64,000 bases of DNA, taken from Chitinophaga costaii (GTDB lineage: Bacteria; Bacteroidota; Bacteroidia; Chitinophagales; Chitinophagaceae). This document shows positions 26,809 through 36,493 of the stretch, piece after piece. The position numbers and the translations under genes are program-made. How positions within the stretch are numbered: the stretch's first letter is position 1; each line of letters begins with the position of its first letter. The notes under the pieces were generated by a model. The model did no database searches, had not been told where the DNA came from, and saw only the letters and a program-made list of their open reading frames with translations. Where the stretch lies: the NCBI RefSeq assembly GCF_900094705.1, contig NZ_FMAR01000001.1, forward strand, positions 1 through 64,000, in the 5' to 3' direction.

Positions 26809-27627
26809 TTGAAACAGATTACCATTCTCCTGCTTTGTATCTACATGCACACCACCGCCACTGCACAAACCACCTGGATATTACCCACTAAGTACCTGGC
26901 ACAGCCAGACAGCGTACTTATTTTTACACCGCAGCACTATACGCCTGCCCAGCATTATCCGCTGGTGTACCTCCTGCATGGCTATAGTGAAAATTACCTC
27001 CAATGGAGCCGCACCACCGACCTGCAGGCACTCAGCAACCGCTATAACGCCATTATTGTTTGCCCGGAAGGTGGTGTTACGTATTATGTAAATGCAGCCG
27101 CCAGAAACGGTGCTGCGTATGAAGATTTTTTCTTTAAAGACCTTGTACCTGCCGTACACGCGGCTTATACCATCGATACCAACAACATTTTTATCAGCGG
27201 CTTAAGTATGGGGGGCTATGGGGCTTTGCGCTATTTTATATTACATCCTGATTATTTTAACACCGCAGCATCTACCAGCGGCGCACTACAACCGGCGTTT
27301 TCCTTCTATCAGCAGGTTAGCCAGCACTTCTGGCAGTCTAACCGGCTTACAAACGATATGACCCTTGCGCTGGGCCAGCCTGGCCATACCAACTGGCAGG
27401 AATACCGCATCACGACCCTCTTGCAACAGCACCCGCTACACCGTCCTTTCCTGATAGATTGTGGCAGCGCAGATATTTTATTACCCGACACACAAGCCCT
27501 ACAGGCACTGGCTACACAACTGCAATTACCGGCTACCTGCATCACCCAACCGGGTGATCATAATACCGCTTACTGGCATACCGCTATCGAATATCACTTT
27601 CTGTATTTTCAACAACACCTCCGCTAA
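26809..27627 (+). CDS. Secreted esterase (PF00756 type), TTG start
   Basis: A 272-aa exported alpha/beta hydrolase. Signal peptide LKQITILLLCIYMHTTATAQ (first residue Met if started), then HGYSENYLQW oxyanion segment, nucleophile elbow GLSMGG, Asp in CGSADILL and catalytic His in PGDHNTAYW. Likely a carboxylesterase or acyltransferase-like enzyme acting in the periplasm. The start is inferred to be TTG at 26809, because the signal peptide begins there; the open frame to 26605 overlaps the divergent HxlR gene and reads poorly. This is a rare start in this genome and should be treated as provisional. Confidence 0.8.
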   Translation: MKQITILLLCIYMHTTATAQTTWILPTKYLAQPDSVLIFTPQHYTPAQHYPLVYLLHGYSENYLQWSRTTDLQALSNRYNAIIVCPEGGVTYYVNAAARNGAAYEDFFFKDLVPAVHAAYTIDTNNIFISGLSMGGYGALRYFILHPDYFNTAASTSGALQPAFSFYQQVSQHFWQSNRLTNDMTLALGQPGHTNWQEYRITTLLQQHPLHRPFLIDCGSADILLPDTQALQALATQLQLPATCITQPGDHNTAYWHTAIEYHFLYFQQHLR

Positions 27628-27708
27628 GCAGCCGCTGCCAGCCTCCAAGATGGAACAACTTTTTACCACCTTCCTGCCGATGGGTGCAATTGCTGAGGGC
27701 CTTTCCCC

Positions 27709-30700
27709 TTAAAGATGCGCCGGTTCTTTCACCTGCATGGTTACCGGTCCTATTAAACCCGTGGCCTGCAAGGTGGCGCTGGGGTCTGGGCCGTCGATGG
27801 TCCATGTCTTGCGCTGGTCTTCCGGTATACCGGCATCATACACCAGCCGGTTAAACCAGGTACTGGTTACGGCCACCGTTAAGGTATTTTGCCCTTGATG
27901 CAGGAAGGTATTTACTGATAGCTGATAGGGTGGCGCCAGCACATTGCCCACCGGCGTACCGTTTATCGCAACGGTAGCTACCATGTCTACACGGCCCAGG
28001 TTCAGTATATATTGCCGGTTGGGTAGTACACTATCTATTGTAAAAGTGGTGGTGTAAGTAGCGGTGCCGGAGAAGGCTTTTCCTGCCGGCGATAGGTCCA
28101 GTGCATTCCATGCTTTCAGTTCGGTGAGCCTTACCGTATCCGGCGCTCCCCACCCTGCCGGAAAGTGCAAGGTCCAGGGGCCGGCAATGGGGATGGATGC
28201 CAGGTCCCTGCTGTTCACCACCTGCGTAGGAGCCTTTTTGGAGAATACAATAAAGCATGCATTTGATTGGGCAAGATCCAGGTCAATAACGGTACGGCCA
28301 TCTTTTTGATAACTGGGAATGTTCCGGGTGGTGCCGGTTATGGGATCCCAATAGGCAGGGGCACCGGCGGTCCGGAAGCTAAGTTGCCCCCCAAATCCTT
28401 TCCCTTTGGGTGCACTGATAAAGTACCAGTCTGCCCCCGCTGTCTTCCGGTGCACCCATAATGCATCGCCCCCGGTAACATCGGGAGGTATATGCAACGC
28501 TGCTAATGCCTGTTGCAGGGTAATGCCGGAAACAACATACCCTTTCCCATTTTTCCGGATGCCGGTTTGGCCGGTTCCCCAAATGCTTTTCACGGCGGCA
28601 TTAAAACGTAATTGCGCGGCATCCCCACCAGCTAGCGTAGCAAGGCCCACCGGCGCTTCGCCCACGATGGTGGCCCCTGCTTTCACCAGGGTGTTTATTT
28701 TGGCTAACGTTTGGGGCAGCATACGCGGTGCATCGGGTAGCCACAACACGCGGTATTCAATGCCTTCGGGAGTTACCAGCAAGCCGTTTTTTACCATAAG
28801 CCGGTTGATCAGCACATCCGGGTTACAGTAATCATACTTAAATCCTTCGGGGAAGGGCGCCAGTTGGTTGGGCTTATGATTCACTTCATCCCCCAGGTAC
28901 CATAACACATCCGACACCGGTTTTCCCCTTTCCAGCATATACGTACAACGTGCCAGGTAATTGGTAAAATAAGGCATGTATGGCCACCAGGTTTGCCCTC
29001 TCAGGAAAGGGGTACCAATACCGGCACCGAACGACGATCCCGGGGCTATAAACGGCGTTTGCGGGTTGTGGGTATATGTATGAAAAACATAGTGGGTCAC
29101 CCCTTCTGCCGTATTGCAGTTGGCCACTTCCCGGAGCATATCAAAGTGTTCGTCCCAACTGAGTGTCATATTGGTAAACGACTCTGCGGCCACCCTTGGC
29201 TTGCCGTACATCCGGGCTGCAGACACCGTTGGTTTAATGGGTTTAAAGTTCAGCGAGCCTACAAAGGCATCACTCATAGGCTGCCAAAACTCGGCCATCG
29301 GCACATCTGCATATTTATAGTACTCCAGGATATCGCCGGGTATAATATCCCCTGCCGATGTTTCATAGCTTACGTATAGGCCGTTTTTCCTGGCCAATGT
29401 GGCCATGCGGCCATAATAGTTATGGGTGAAGAGCTCATTGACCGTGTTGCGCCAGTCTATCAAAAAGCGTCCCGTTGTTTCCGGGTCTTTGATCACGTAG
29501 CCAAACAATGCGGGCAGCCACTGGCGCAGGGGATAATGGGAAACGCGTTGAAAATTGGCCTCCATATCCGGTGTCCAGGTTTGGGTATGGCACTCCCAGC
29601 TATCTATGAGCATGCCATTGAGCAGCCCACCGGCCAGGGGTCCCTGCTGACCGGATAAGCGGCCTATGTACCCGGCAAAATGCGCCTCTGCCCCGGAGGC
29701 AGCCAGTTTATTGGCCTCCCAGCCGGTGCCTTCTTTGGGCGCTGGTCCATTTTGGCGGCCCGCATTTACATGCCCTATCCGCAGGATGGTCCATGCGCCT
29801 TTGGGTGCTGTCCATTGCAGGTGGCCGGTGGAGTCCATGCTGCCCGAAATATCCAGGATATCATGGGCATTAATAAATGCCTGGGGCGATTGCTTGGGAT
29901 GTTGCCCGGCCCTTTCCAGGCTTCTTAACGTCCATCCCGCTTCCGACTCCCAGCTATCCTTCCGCGCAGCGGAAAAAAGGCGGAGCGAACCTAGCGCCAT
30001 ATCATGTTTGTTGTAAATTATAATGCGGTAAGTCTTTACCCCGGGCACTTCATCACAAGCCAAGGTAATGGGCTGATCATCCTGCCAGTTTGCCTGCGGC
30101 ATATTCACCTGCAGGATATCTCTTATTTGCCCCTGCGCTAATACGGCCTGTATCACCACCCTTACACCAGGATCGTACGCCTGCGCATGGTTAAAGGCCT
30201 GTATACTCGAAAACTCCACACTGCGTACGATGGTGGCGGTATCAAAATTCACTTCCACCCAATACGGCTTCATCGTATCTGCGGGCGGCAGGTGAATAGC
30301 TTGTTGGGCCTTCCCGGCTACATACAATTTCCAATCGGCGGCTACATTACTCTTTACCACCTGCGGCACCAACGGCTTGCCGGAATCGCCCAGGGGCGTG
30401 GGAAATGCCAGCACCGCCACCGGTTTATAATCACGCCAGGCGGCGGTACTGGGTTGCGGCATAGGCAGGTTTTGGCGGATGGTCTGGCCGCCAGTAACAT
30501 CCGTGCGGCTCCACACGATGGTGCGCATGGCATTGGCAGGGGTGATCCATGGCCCACCGGAAGTGGCCCATCCGGGGCAGTTATTCATCGAAAAATTTAA
30601 TCCTAAGCGCCGGCACTCCTGGGCGGTATGTTTTACCGCATCGTCCCAGTTTGCACTCAGGCTGGTAATTTGTGCAGCTACCCCAGGCCAGGGGCCTCCA

Positions 30701-30981
30701 AACTGGCCATGAAAAAGCTGTACGCCCGAGAAGCCCGCCTGGGCGATGGCCTCCAGATCTTTGGTGATGCCTGCTTTAGAAACATTCCCGCCAATGAAAT
30801 GAAACCAGGTTTCCGGGTGATCTACTAGGGGCGGTGTGCGAAACTGCACTTCGTCCTCTTTTCCAAACGGACGGTCCAGCTCCTGCTGTGATGGAACAAA
30901 AGGAGGCTTCACCACCTGCGCGCTGGCGGATGCCAGCAGCACCAGGAGTGCCGCCGTGCATAACGGGTAATATCTTTTCAT
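27709..30981 (-). CDS. GH106-like alpha-L-rhamnosidase, secreted
   Basis: A 1090-aa exported enzyme with a signal peptide (YPLCTAALLVLLASASAQ). The N-terminal catalytic region carries ETWFHFIGGNVSKAGI, QAGFSGVQLFHGQFGGP and FSMNNCPGWATSGGPWI, which are typical of the family once called glycosyl hydrolases related to alpha-L-rhamnosidases (GH106). The C-terminal ~150 residues are a jelly-roll like the GH2 sugar-binding domain (VAINGTPVGN, TYTTTFTID). It would release rhamnose from plant polysaccharides such as rhamnogalacturonan in the periplasm. It is not next to a SusC/SusD pair, so the uptake partner is not evident here. Confidence 0.85.
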   Translation of the reverse strand: MKRYYPLCTAALLVLLASASAQVVKPPFVPSQQELDRPFGKEDEVQFRTPPLVDHPETWFHFIGGNVSKAGITKDLEAIAQAGFSGVQLFHGQFGGPWPGVAAQITSLSANWDDAVKHTAQECRRLGLNFSMNNCPGWATSGGPWITPANAMRTIVWSRTDVTGGQTIRQNLPMPQPSTAAWRDYKPVAVLAFPTPLGDSGKPLVPQVVKSNVAADWKLYVAGKAQQAIHLPPADTMKPYWVEVNFDTATIVRSVEFSSIQAFNHAQAYDPGVRVVIQAVLAQGQIRDILQVNMPQANWQDDQPITLACDEVPGVKTYRIIIYNKHDMALGSLRLFSAARKDSWESEAGWTLRSLERAGQHPKQSPQAFINAHDILDISGSMDSTGHLQWTAPKGAWTILRIGHVNAGRQNGPAPKEGTGWEANKLAASGAEAHFAGYIGRLSGQQGPLAGGLLNGMLIDSWECHTQTWTPDMEANFQRVSHYPLRQWLPALFGYVIKDPETTGRFLIDWRNTVNELFTHNYYGRMATLARKNGLYVSYETSAGDIIPGDILEYYKYADVPMAEFWQPMSDAFVGSLNFKPIKPTVSAARMYGKPRVAAESFTNMTLSWDEHFDMLREVANCNTAEGVTHYVFHTYTHNPQTPFIAPGSSFGAGIGTPFLRGQTWWPYMPYFTNYLARCTYMLERGKPVSDVLWYLGDEVNHKPNQLAPFPEGFKYDYCNPDVLINRLMVKNGLLVTPEGIEYRVLWLPDAPRMLPQTLAKINTLVKAGATIVGEAPVGLATLAGGDAAQLRFNAAVKSIWGTGQTGIRKNGKGYVVSGITLQQALAALHIPPDVTGGDALWVHRKTAGADWYFISAPKGKGFGGQLSFRTAGAPAYWDPITGTTRNIPSYQKDGRTVIDLDLAQSNACFIVFSKKAPTQVVNSRDLASIPIAGPWTLHFPAGWGAPDTVRLTELKAWNALDLSPAGKAFSGTATYTTTFTIDSVLPNRQYILNLGRVDMVATVAINGTPVGNVLAPPYQLSVNTFLHQGQNTLTVAVTSTWFNRLVYDAGIPEDQRKTWTIDGPDPSATLQATGLIGPVTMQVKEPAHL

Positions 30982-31350
30982 GGAAAGGCATTGATAACTT
31001 TAATGATGGGTGTGCATGGTGGATGATGACGTCTTTCCGCGCACTTGTTTTTTATAGCAGCGCGGTAGAATGTCATGGTAGCGCAAGCGGCCATGGCATT
31101 TCTTGTCAAGTTCATTTGGTTTCCGGTAAGGCGGAAGATAATAATATATAATGGTTTTTTTTAGCGTGGCCCTTGCCCTACTGTGGCAGTCAGGTGCGGC
31201 GGGCGGCTATTACCGGCCTTACCTAACTTCTTGAAATCCATTCCGGGCAGGCAAAAGATTATCCAGCGCCTACTTAAATTTTCATTAATATAGCGGTAAC
31301 CTATCGTACGCGTAGTACTGTTTTCAGAAAATATTTAAATTTTATACCCT
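30982..31350. other. Divergent intergenic region of GH106 and DUF808 genes
   Basis: About 370 bp separates the starts of the two divergent genes. No ORF, repeat or clear promoter motif was recognised in it. Confidence 0.5.
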
Positions 31351-32220
31351 ATGGCATCGGGTTTCTTTGCTATCCTGGACGATATAGCTTCGTTAATGGA
31401 CGACATTGCTGTTACGACTAAAGTGGCTGCGCAGAAAACAGCTGGCATACTGGGCGACGACCTGGCGGTGAATGCAGAAAAAGCAACGGGCTTCGTTTCT
31501 TCGCGGGAGCTGCCCGTGCTTTGGGCTATTACGAAAGGGTCTTTGCTCAATAAACTGATCATCATTCCCATTGCTTTATTGTTGAATGTATTTTTCCCGG
31601 TGGCCATCAAGGTGGCCCTGGTATTGGGGGGTATTTACCTGTCGTATGAGGGAGTAGAAAAGATCGTGGAATTTCTTTTTCACCGGGGCAAACAAACGCC
31701 GGCACCCGTTACAGCCGCAGCGCCCGAAAATCCACCTACCGAAAAGGCGAGAATTAAAGCAGCCATTACCACCGATTTTATCCTTTCCATAGAGATCGTG
31801 ATCATTGCATTGGGGGCTGTATTAAACCAGGCATTGCTTATACAGGTAGTAACCGTTACAGTGGTGAGCGCCATGGCCACCGTGGGGGTGTATGGCATTG
31901 TGGCCATCATCGTGCGCATGGATGATGTGGGATATAAAATGATATCCCGCACCAAGAACAAGGGCTTTTGGGCAGTCTTTGGCAACGGGTTGGTGAAGGC
32001 CCTGCCCGTTATTATCCGCATACTGTCTGTAGTAGGCACCATCGCGCTGGTAGTGGTAGCGGGCGGCATATTTGAGCATAATATTCCTTACTTCCATCAT
32101 TTACTGCCCGGGGTAGCCTCCATGATCAAGCAAGTGATATATGGCCTCCTCGTAGGACTGCTCATGGTGGGGTTAATGACCGCCGGCAAAAAGCTGATCG
32201 CATTATTTAAAGGCCGGTAA
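31351..32220 (+). CDS. yedI: DUF808 inner-membrane protein (YedI-like)
   Basis: A 289-aa membrane protein with about six helices. The N-terminal SGFFAILDDIASLMDDIAVT followed by ILGDDLAVNAEKATG is the start of the DUF808/YedI family, and GIYLSYEGVEKI and VIRMDDVGYKMI-like motifs follow. Function is unknown. It is monocistronic, with a terminator hairpin after it. Confidence 0.88.
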   Translation: MASGFFAILDDIASLMDDIAVTTKVAAQKTAGILGDDLAVNAEKATGFVSSRELPVLWAITKGSLLNKLIIIPIALLLNVFFPVAIKVALVLGGIYLSYEGVEKIVEFLFHRGKQTPAPVTAAAPENPPTEKARIKAAITTDFILSIEIVIIALGAVLNQALLIQVVTVTVVSAMATVGVYGIVAIIVRMDDVGYKMISRTKNKGFWAVFGNGLVKALPVIIRILSVVGTIALVVVAGGIFEHNIPYFHHLLPGVASMIKQVIYGLLVGLLMVGLMTAGKKLIALFKGR

Positions 32221-32225
32221 ATACA

Positions 32226-32254
32226 AAAGGGCGGCGCTTACGGGCACGCCCTTT
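32226..32254 (+). terminator. Hairpin terminator after the DUF808 gene
   Basis: AAAGGGCG at 32226-32233 pairs with CGCCCTTT at 32247-32254 around a 13-base loop. It starts 6 bp after the stop. The T-run is short (three T), so termination efficiency is uncertain; it may also serve the S41 gene ending at 32277 from the other side. Confidence 0.6.
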
Positions 32255-32276
32255 CCTGTAAGGCTTCCGGATATTA

Positions 32277-33755
32277 TTATTTGCCAGCCCGGATCATATC
32301 CAAGGTATATTGGATGTCGGGGTCTTTGCCATCGTGTATATATTGCTGAAATGCTTCAAAGGAGAGTTCCTGATCGGGTATACATCCCCGGCCATTATCC
32401 TGGCGGGCATTCATGAAATATACTTCGCTCATCGGAACGGTCAACTTACTTTTTGTTTTAGGCAGCAGGTAGGTATTGAACCAGGCCGCTGTAGTGGACG
32501 CTTCTCCGCTACCGGTTTCGGTGCCGATCAGCACCCCCCGTTTGTTATTCTTTACCAAGGCCGCAAAGTAGGTGGCCGCACTTACCGTACCCCCACTGAT
32601 CAGTACATACACTTTGCCGGTAAAATTATTTTTATCGGGCGGGTAGTTGGCAATGGAACCTTCTGCCAGGCGGGCATTGCCATAGAAGAATCCCTTGGCG
32701 CTGTCGTAATCAAACCGTTGTTGCAGGAAGTTGTCGGTCTGCTTTATTTCATCTGCTGCCATCTTGGTGCCATATCCATTTAACAGGTTTTCCGGATCAT
32801 GCAGCTGTATGTTCTTGGTGCGGTAATTAAACACATTATCGAACGGTTGCAAGGCGATAAAGGAATACAGCAGGGCAGCCATATTCGGGTTGCCACCGCC
32901 GTTAGCGCGGATGTCGATGATAACGTTGTTGATATGGCGCTTCTTTACTTCCGCAAAAAAATCGCTCAACTCCTTGTACATAGCATTCTCCTGCAACATA
33001 AATGTCAGCACGGTCAGGATGGCGGCAGACTCCTTTTCCTGGTACTCCTTCGTTACATAGGCACGCTTCAGGAAAGTATTGTAGGGTAGTTGGCCCAGGC
33101 TCCGGTTATGGAAACCGGTTTTAGCATCTACCGCTTTCAGTGTAACCGTCGTGGGGTTTTTAGCACCTACTTCTTTGTAGGTTACTTCATAGCTGGTGGC
33201 CTCCGGAAAAATGAGGCTGATGAATAAACTAAGGCCCGTGGCAGTACGGTCGTTCCCTGTTTGGATGAAACCATCGCTGTAAGTGGCATAGCCTATTTCG
33301 CTGAGTAGCTTAGCCGCCGGCATTTTATTAATACGCAGTATTTCTGCACCAAAAGGGATGGTTTCTCCTTTGGTATTTACAATAATCCGGTCTTTAAACG
33401 TGGTGGTGGCCAGCGGAAAATGATGCATGCCATACAATACGTCTACCACTGCTTCCTCATCATAATCCAGTTTCAAATGCACATCATGGAACAACTGTAT
33501 GGGCGAATACCGTAAAGCGCTGAGCAACGAAGGATCTTTATCCAGCCGGTTCATCAGGGAATCGAATTGATGATTGAACGTAACCGTATCCGTAAACTTA
33601 TAAGGGTTAGGATGCTGCTGCTTCAGCAGGGCCACGGCGTAGGTAAAATCATCTTTCAAATCCTGCCGGGTAAAGCGGGAAAAAGGTTGTACCTGGGCCA
33701 CAGCAGTGGTGTAGAGCAGGGACATACCTATCCCTGCCGCAAATAGATGCTTCAT
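32277..33755 (-). CDS. S41-family peptidase (C-terminal processing type), secreted
   Basis: A 492-aa exported protein with a signal peptide (HLFAAGIGMSLLYTTAVA). The S41 fold shows DIRANGGGNPNMAALLYS and the nucleophile region ISGGTVSAATYFAALVKNNK, followed by LIGTETGSGEAST. In this family Ser acts with a Lys or with Tyr/Glu; the nearby KNNK could supply the Lys. Likely periplasmic peptide cleavage. It follows the MutS-like pair by 74 bp in the same direction and could belong to that operon or stand alone. Confidence 0.85.
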   Translation of the reverse strand: MKHLFAAGIGMSLLYTTAVAQVQPFSRFTRQDLKDDFTYAVALLKQQHPNPYKFTDTVTFNHQFDSLMNRLDKDPSLLSALRYSPIQLFHDVHLKLDYDEEAVVDVLYGMHHFPLATTTFKDRIIVNTKGETIPFGAEILRINKMPAAKLLSEIGYATYSDGFIQTGNDRTATGLSLFISLIFPEATSYEVTYKEVGAKNPTTVTLKAVDAKTGFHNRSLGQLPYNTFLKRAYVTKEYQEKESAAILTVLTFMLQENAMYKELSDFFAEVKKRHINNVIIDIRANGGGNPNMAALLYSFIALQPFDNVFNYRTKNIQLHDPENLLNGYGTKMAADEIKQTDNFLQQRFDYDSAKGFFYGNARLAEGSIANYPPDKNNFTGKVYVLISGGTVSAATYFAALVKNNKRGVLIGTETGSGEASTTAAWFNTYLLPKTKSKLTVPMSEVYFMNARQDNGRGCIPDQELSFEAFQQYIHDGKDPDIQYTLDMIRAGK

Positions 33756-33829
33756 GTTATGGGTGATTTTAAAACAGTAAGCTGCAAGGCTTATAGCCGG
33801 GAGCGGATCAGGGATATGTGTACACCCCG

Positions 33830-35149
33830 TTACATTTTATTAATCAGTGCAATGATGCCCTCGTTTTCGATGATCATCATGCCCTGCCGGTCTTCCGTAA
33901 TACCTTCCTGCAACGTGTAGGTATACCGGGGTATGTTACCATCCAGTATAGTAGGCATAAAGCGGAACTGCACATTGGGCAGGTCTTTCAGCGCTGCTCC
34001 CACTTCAATGATGTGGGTGGATACGATAAACAGGCAGTTGTTGTATTCGGAAAATCCCTGCGTTACCGCCAGGGTACCATCAAAGGCGTCTTTCACATTG
34101 GTGCCTTTAAACAACTCATCAAACATCAGCAGCAGGTGTTCGCCGGTAGCTGCCGCCAGGGCAGCGTCTTTCACCCTTACTACTTCTGCATAAAAATGAC
34201 TGTAGCCCATGGCGATATTGTCTGCCACGTTAATGCTGGAGAAGATGCCTTCGCGTACGGAGCATACCATTTCCGTAGCGGCCACCGGGAAACCAATATG
34301 CGCCATGTACATAGCGATACCGATGGACTTCATCCAGGTAGACTTACCCGCCATATTGGCCCCGGTGAGGAAGAGTACATTACTGCCCTCCTGCATGTGC
34401 AGATCGTTGCCCACAGCTTTATTAATACAGGGATGCCGCAGACCTTTGGCATGAAACACATTCTCGGCTTTATCCACCGCCCTGGCATAACAAAAATGCT
34501 TCTCCCGCGACACCTGGCTCACGGCCATGTATACGTCTGTTTCCGCAATGAATTGCAGCACCGCCTTCATCGCATCGTTGTGTCGGTTGCGCAGCAGGTA
34601 GTCGTAGTCCGCTACGGTACGGGTAGACATGGGCTTGTAGATATCGCTTTCCAGTATTTTGCGCATGTCTTTTTGTTGCAGGATGGCCAGCAAGGCTTCT
34701 ACCTGGTCCTGCAAAGGACTGTTCTCCCGTTTTAGCCATTCCAGCAGTCCAAAACACTTCTTCAGCGTGCCAATCGTGGCCTGCAATTGCAGCAAGGTGT
34801 TTTTAAAACGGCCGTCTTTGGTGAGTATTGCCAGCAGCTTTTGCACCTGTAGCTCCGCCGCCACCGCCCATTGCGAACGGCTGGACGTGATGTCTATATA
34901 TTCCCGCATGAGGGCCACCTGGTCTGTCTCAAAAGGAAAGGCCATGCCTTTATCTTCAAAAAACTTAAATATGGCTACCCGCCGGTTAATCGCAGCGGCA
35001 TCGTTGAGCGGGTGGGAAAACATATCGTCCATCAGTTTCTCGCCGATCCGTGTTCTCACCTTATTGAATAGAAAATACACAGAACCCTGGCGGAATTTCC
35101 CCATCAGGTTTAGCTCTCCTACCGATTGGCGATCTATTTTAAAACTCAT
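33830..35149 (-). CDS. MutS-family ATPase, second of a tandem pair
   Basis: A 439-aa protein with the helical clamp/lever region (MutS domain III, residues ~10-225) and the C-terminal ABC-type ATPase (domain V). Walker A is GANMAGKST (263-271) and Walker B is LMFDELFKGTN (~341-351), in place of the MutS DEIGRGT. The N-terminal mismatch-recognition domain (with the F-x-E motif) and connector are absent, as are the Smr and KOW domains of MutS2. It probably forms a dimer with the upstream paralogue; the genes overlap by four bases. A role in mismatch repair is unlikely; the target is unknown. Confidence 0.85.
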   Translation of the reverse strand: MSFKIDRQSVGELNLMGKFRQGSVYFLFNKVRTRIGEKLMDDMFSHPLNDAAAINRRVAIFKFFEDKGMAFPFETDQVALMREYIDITSSRSQWAVAAELQVQKLLAILTKDGRFKNTLLQLQATIGTLKKCFGLLEWLKRENSPLQDQVEALLAILQQKDMRKILESDIYKPMSTRTVADYDYLLRNRHNDAMKAVLQFIAETDVYMAVSQVSREKHFCYARAVDKAENVFHAKGLRHPCINKAVGNDLHMQEGSNVLFLTGANMAGKSTWMKSIGIAMYMAHIGFPVAATEMVCSVREGIFSSINVADNIAMGYSHFYAEVVRVKDAALAAATGEHLLLMFDELFKGTNVKDAFDGTLAVTQGFSEYNNCLFIVSTHIIEVGAALKDLPNVQFRFMPTILDGNIPRYTYTLQEGITEDRQGMMIIENEGIIALINKM

Positions 35150-36459
35150 AATTGCTTATTTAACCTTTTTCCACCTTTGTTGCCCTGTTTCAGAATGTCC
35201 ATGATACCTTCGTTGTTGATAATGATCATGCCATGCTTATCATTGGTCACGCCTTCCTGCAGGGTATACGTGTAGGCAGGTACCGCCCCGTTCATAATGG
35301 TGGGCAGAAAATAATAGGCGGTACTTTCCTTTTTGCGCAAGTCGTCTGCCGCCTCGATAATATGGGAGGAGATGATAAACTTACTGTCTTTGCGGGTGGT
35401 AAATGCATTACACACCGCCAGGGTGCCTTCCAGTGCATCCTTTACATTGGTACCGCGGAATAGTTCGTCGAACAGGACAAACAATGATTTGCCTTCACTG
35501 AGTTCCTGTCCTATTTTCTTTACCCGCAGCACCTCTGCGTAGAAGTGGCTGGCCCCTATGCCCAGGTTATCCGGCAGGTTGATGGTGGTATACACCCCAT
35601 CCATTACCGAAAACTCCATCGCGGCGGCGGCCACCGGAAAGCCCATGTGGGCAATGTACACGGCGGTGCTGAACGAGCGCAGGAAGGTAGACTTCCCGGC
35701 CATGTTGGCCCCCGTAAGGAATACCAGGTTGCAGGAAGGGTCCATATAGAGGCTGTTGGCCACCGCATTTTTTAAAAGTGGATGGTATACACCGTCCACT
35801 TTTAAAATGCTGGTTCCCTTTGGGTGTACCACCGGGAACACCAGGTGATGTTTTGCGGTAACCTGCGCCACAGAAACATACACATCGATATGATAAATAA
35901 AATGCAGCAGTTGCAGCACTTTCCTTTTCTCCTTACTGCGGATCAGCACATCAAAAGCCGTTACGGCGGCAAATGATATTTTGGCATTCGGTTTTTCATT
36001 GAACACCGGTGCAAATACCGGATCTTTTAACAACCCGATGGCCGCCTGCCGCTCTTCCTCCAGCTCTTTTACCTGGGCTATTGCAGCCGATTCCAGGTAT
36101 TTTCTGAGCGCATGAAAAAGATCGATGACGGCCATAATACCGTTTTGTATTTCCTTTTCGCTGAGCGATACTTTGGTACCGCCATCGGGATGGTCGTCAA
36201 ACGAAATGTATTTCTCTGCCTGGTCCAGCGTGGCACTATTGAAGGGAAAGGTGGCTTTCATGTTCACAAAAGCAGTAATAGTGTTGATGCGCTGGATGAT
36301 GGCTTCCCGGTTGTTCAACGGTTTGCGGAACATGGCTTCCATAATGGTTTGCCCGCCACGGGTATGGGAATGATTATACATATCATAAATACCCTGTGTG
36401 TCTGCCTTCGAAAACAACCGGAGGTCGTCCATCGTCTGCGAATCTGTCTGCAAATACAT
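35146..36459 (-). CDS. MutS-family ATPase, first of a tandem pair
   Basis: A 437-aa paralogue of the next protein, with the same domains: clamp region, Walker A GANMAGKST, Walker B LFDELFRGTN, and the closing HIIEAADDL segment. A mismatch-binding domain is missing. It begins 34 bp after the GldF-GldG-like permease gene and overlaps the second MutS gene by ATGA, so it is probably co-translated with it. The pairing implies a heterodimer like MutSalpha in layout, but the sequences suggest a non-repair function. Confidence 0.85.
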   Translation of the reverse strand: MYLQTDSQTMDDLRLFSKADTQGIYDMYNHSHTRGGQTIMEAMFRKPLNNREAIIQRINTITAFVNMKATFPFNSATLDQAEKYISFDDHPDGGTKVSLSEKEIQNGIMAVIDLFHALRKYLESAAIAQVKELEEERQAAIGLLKDPVFAPVFNEKPNAKISFAAVTAFDVLIRSKEKRKVLQLLHFIYHIDVYVSVAQVTAKHHLVFPVVHPKGTSILKVDGVYHPLLKNAVANSLYMDPSCNLVFLTGANMAGKSTFLRSFSTAVYIAHMGFPVAAAAMEFSVMDGVYTTINLPDNLGIGASHFYAEVLRVKKIGQELSEGKSLFVLFDELFRGTNVKDALEGTLAVCNAFTTRKDSKFIISSHIIEAADDLRKKESTAYYFLPTIMNGAVPAYTYTLQEGVTNDKHGMIIINNEGIMDILKQGNKGGKRLNKQL

Positions 36460-36493
36460 AATAATACTTTTTATAAAACAATTGAACTACCCG

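Noticed and set aside
33830..36459. MutS or MutS2 mismatch-repair genes
   Set aside because: Both proteins lack the mismatch-recognition and connector domains of MutS, and the Smr/KOW tail of MutS2.
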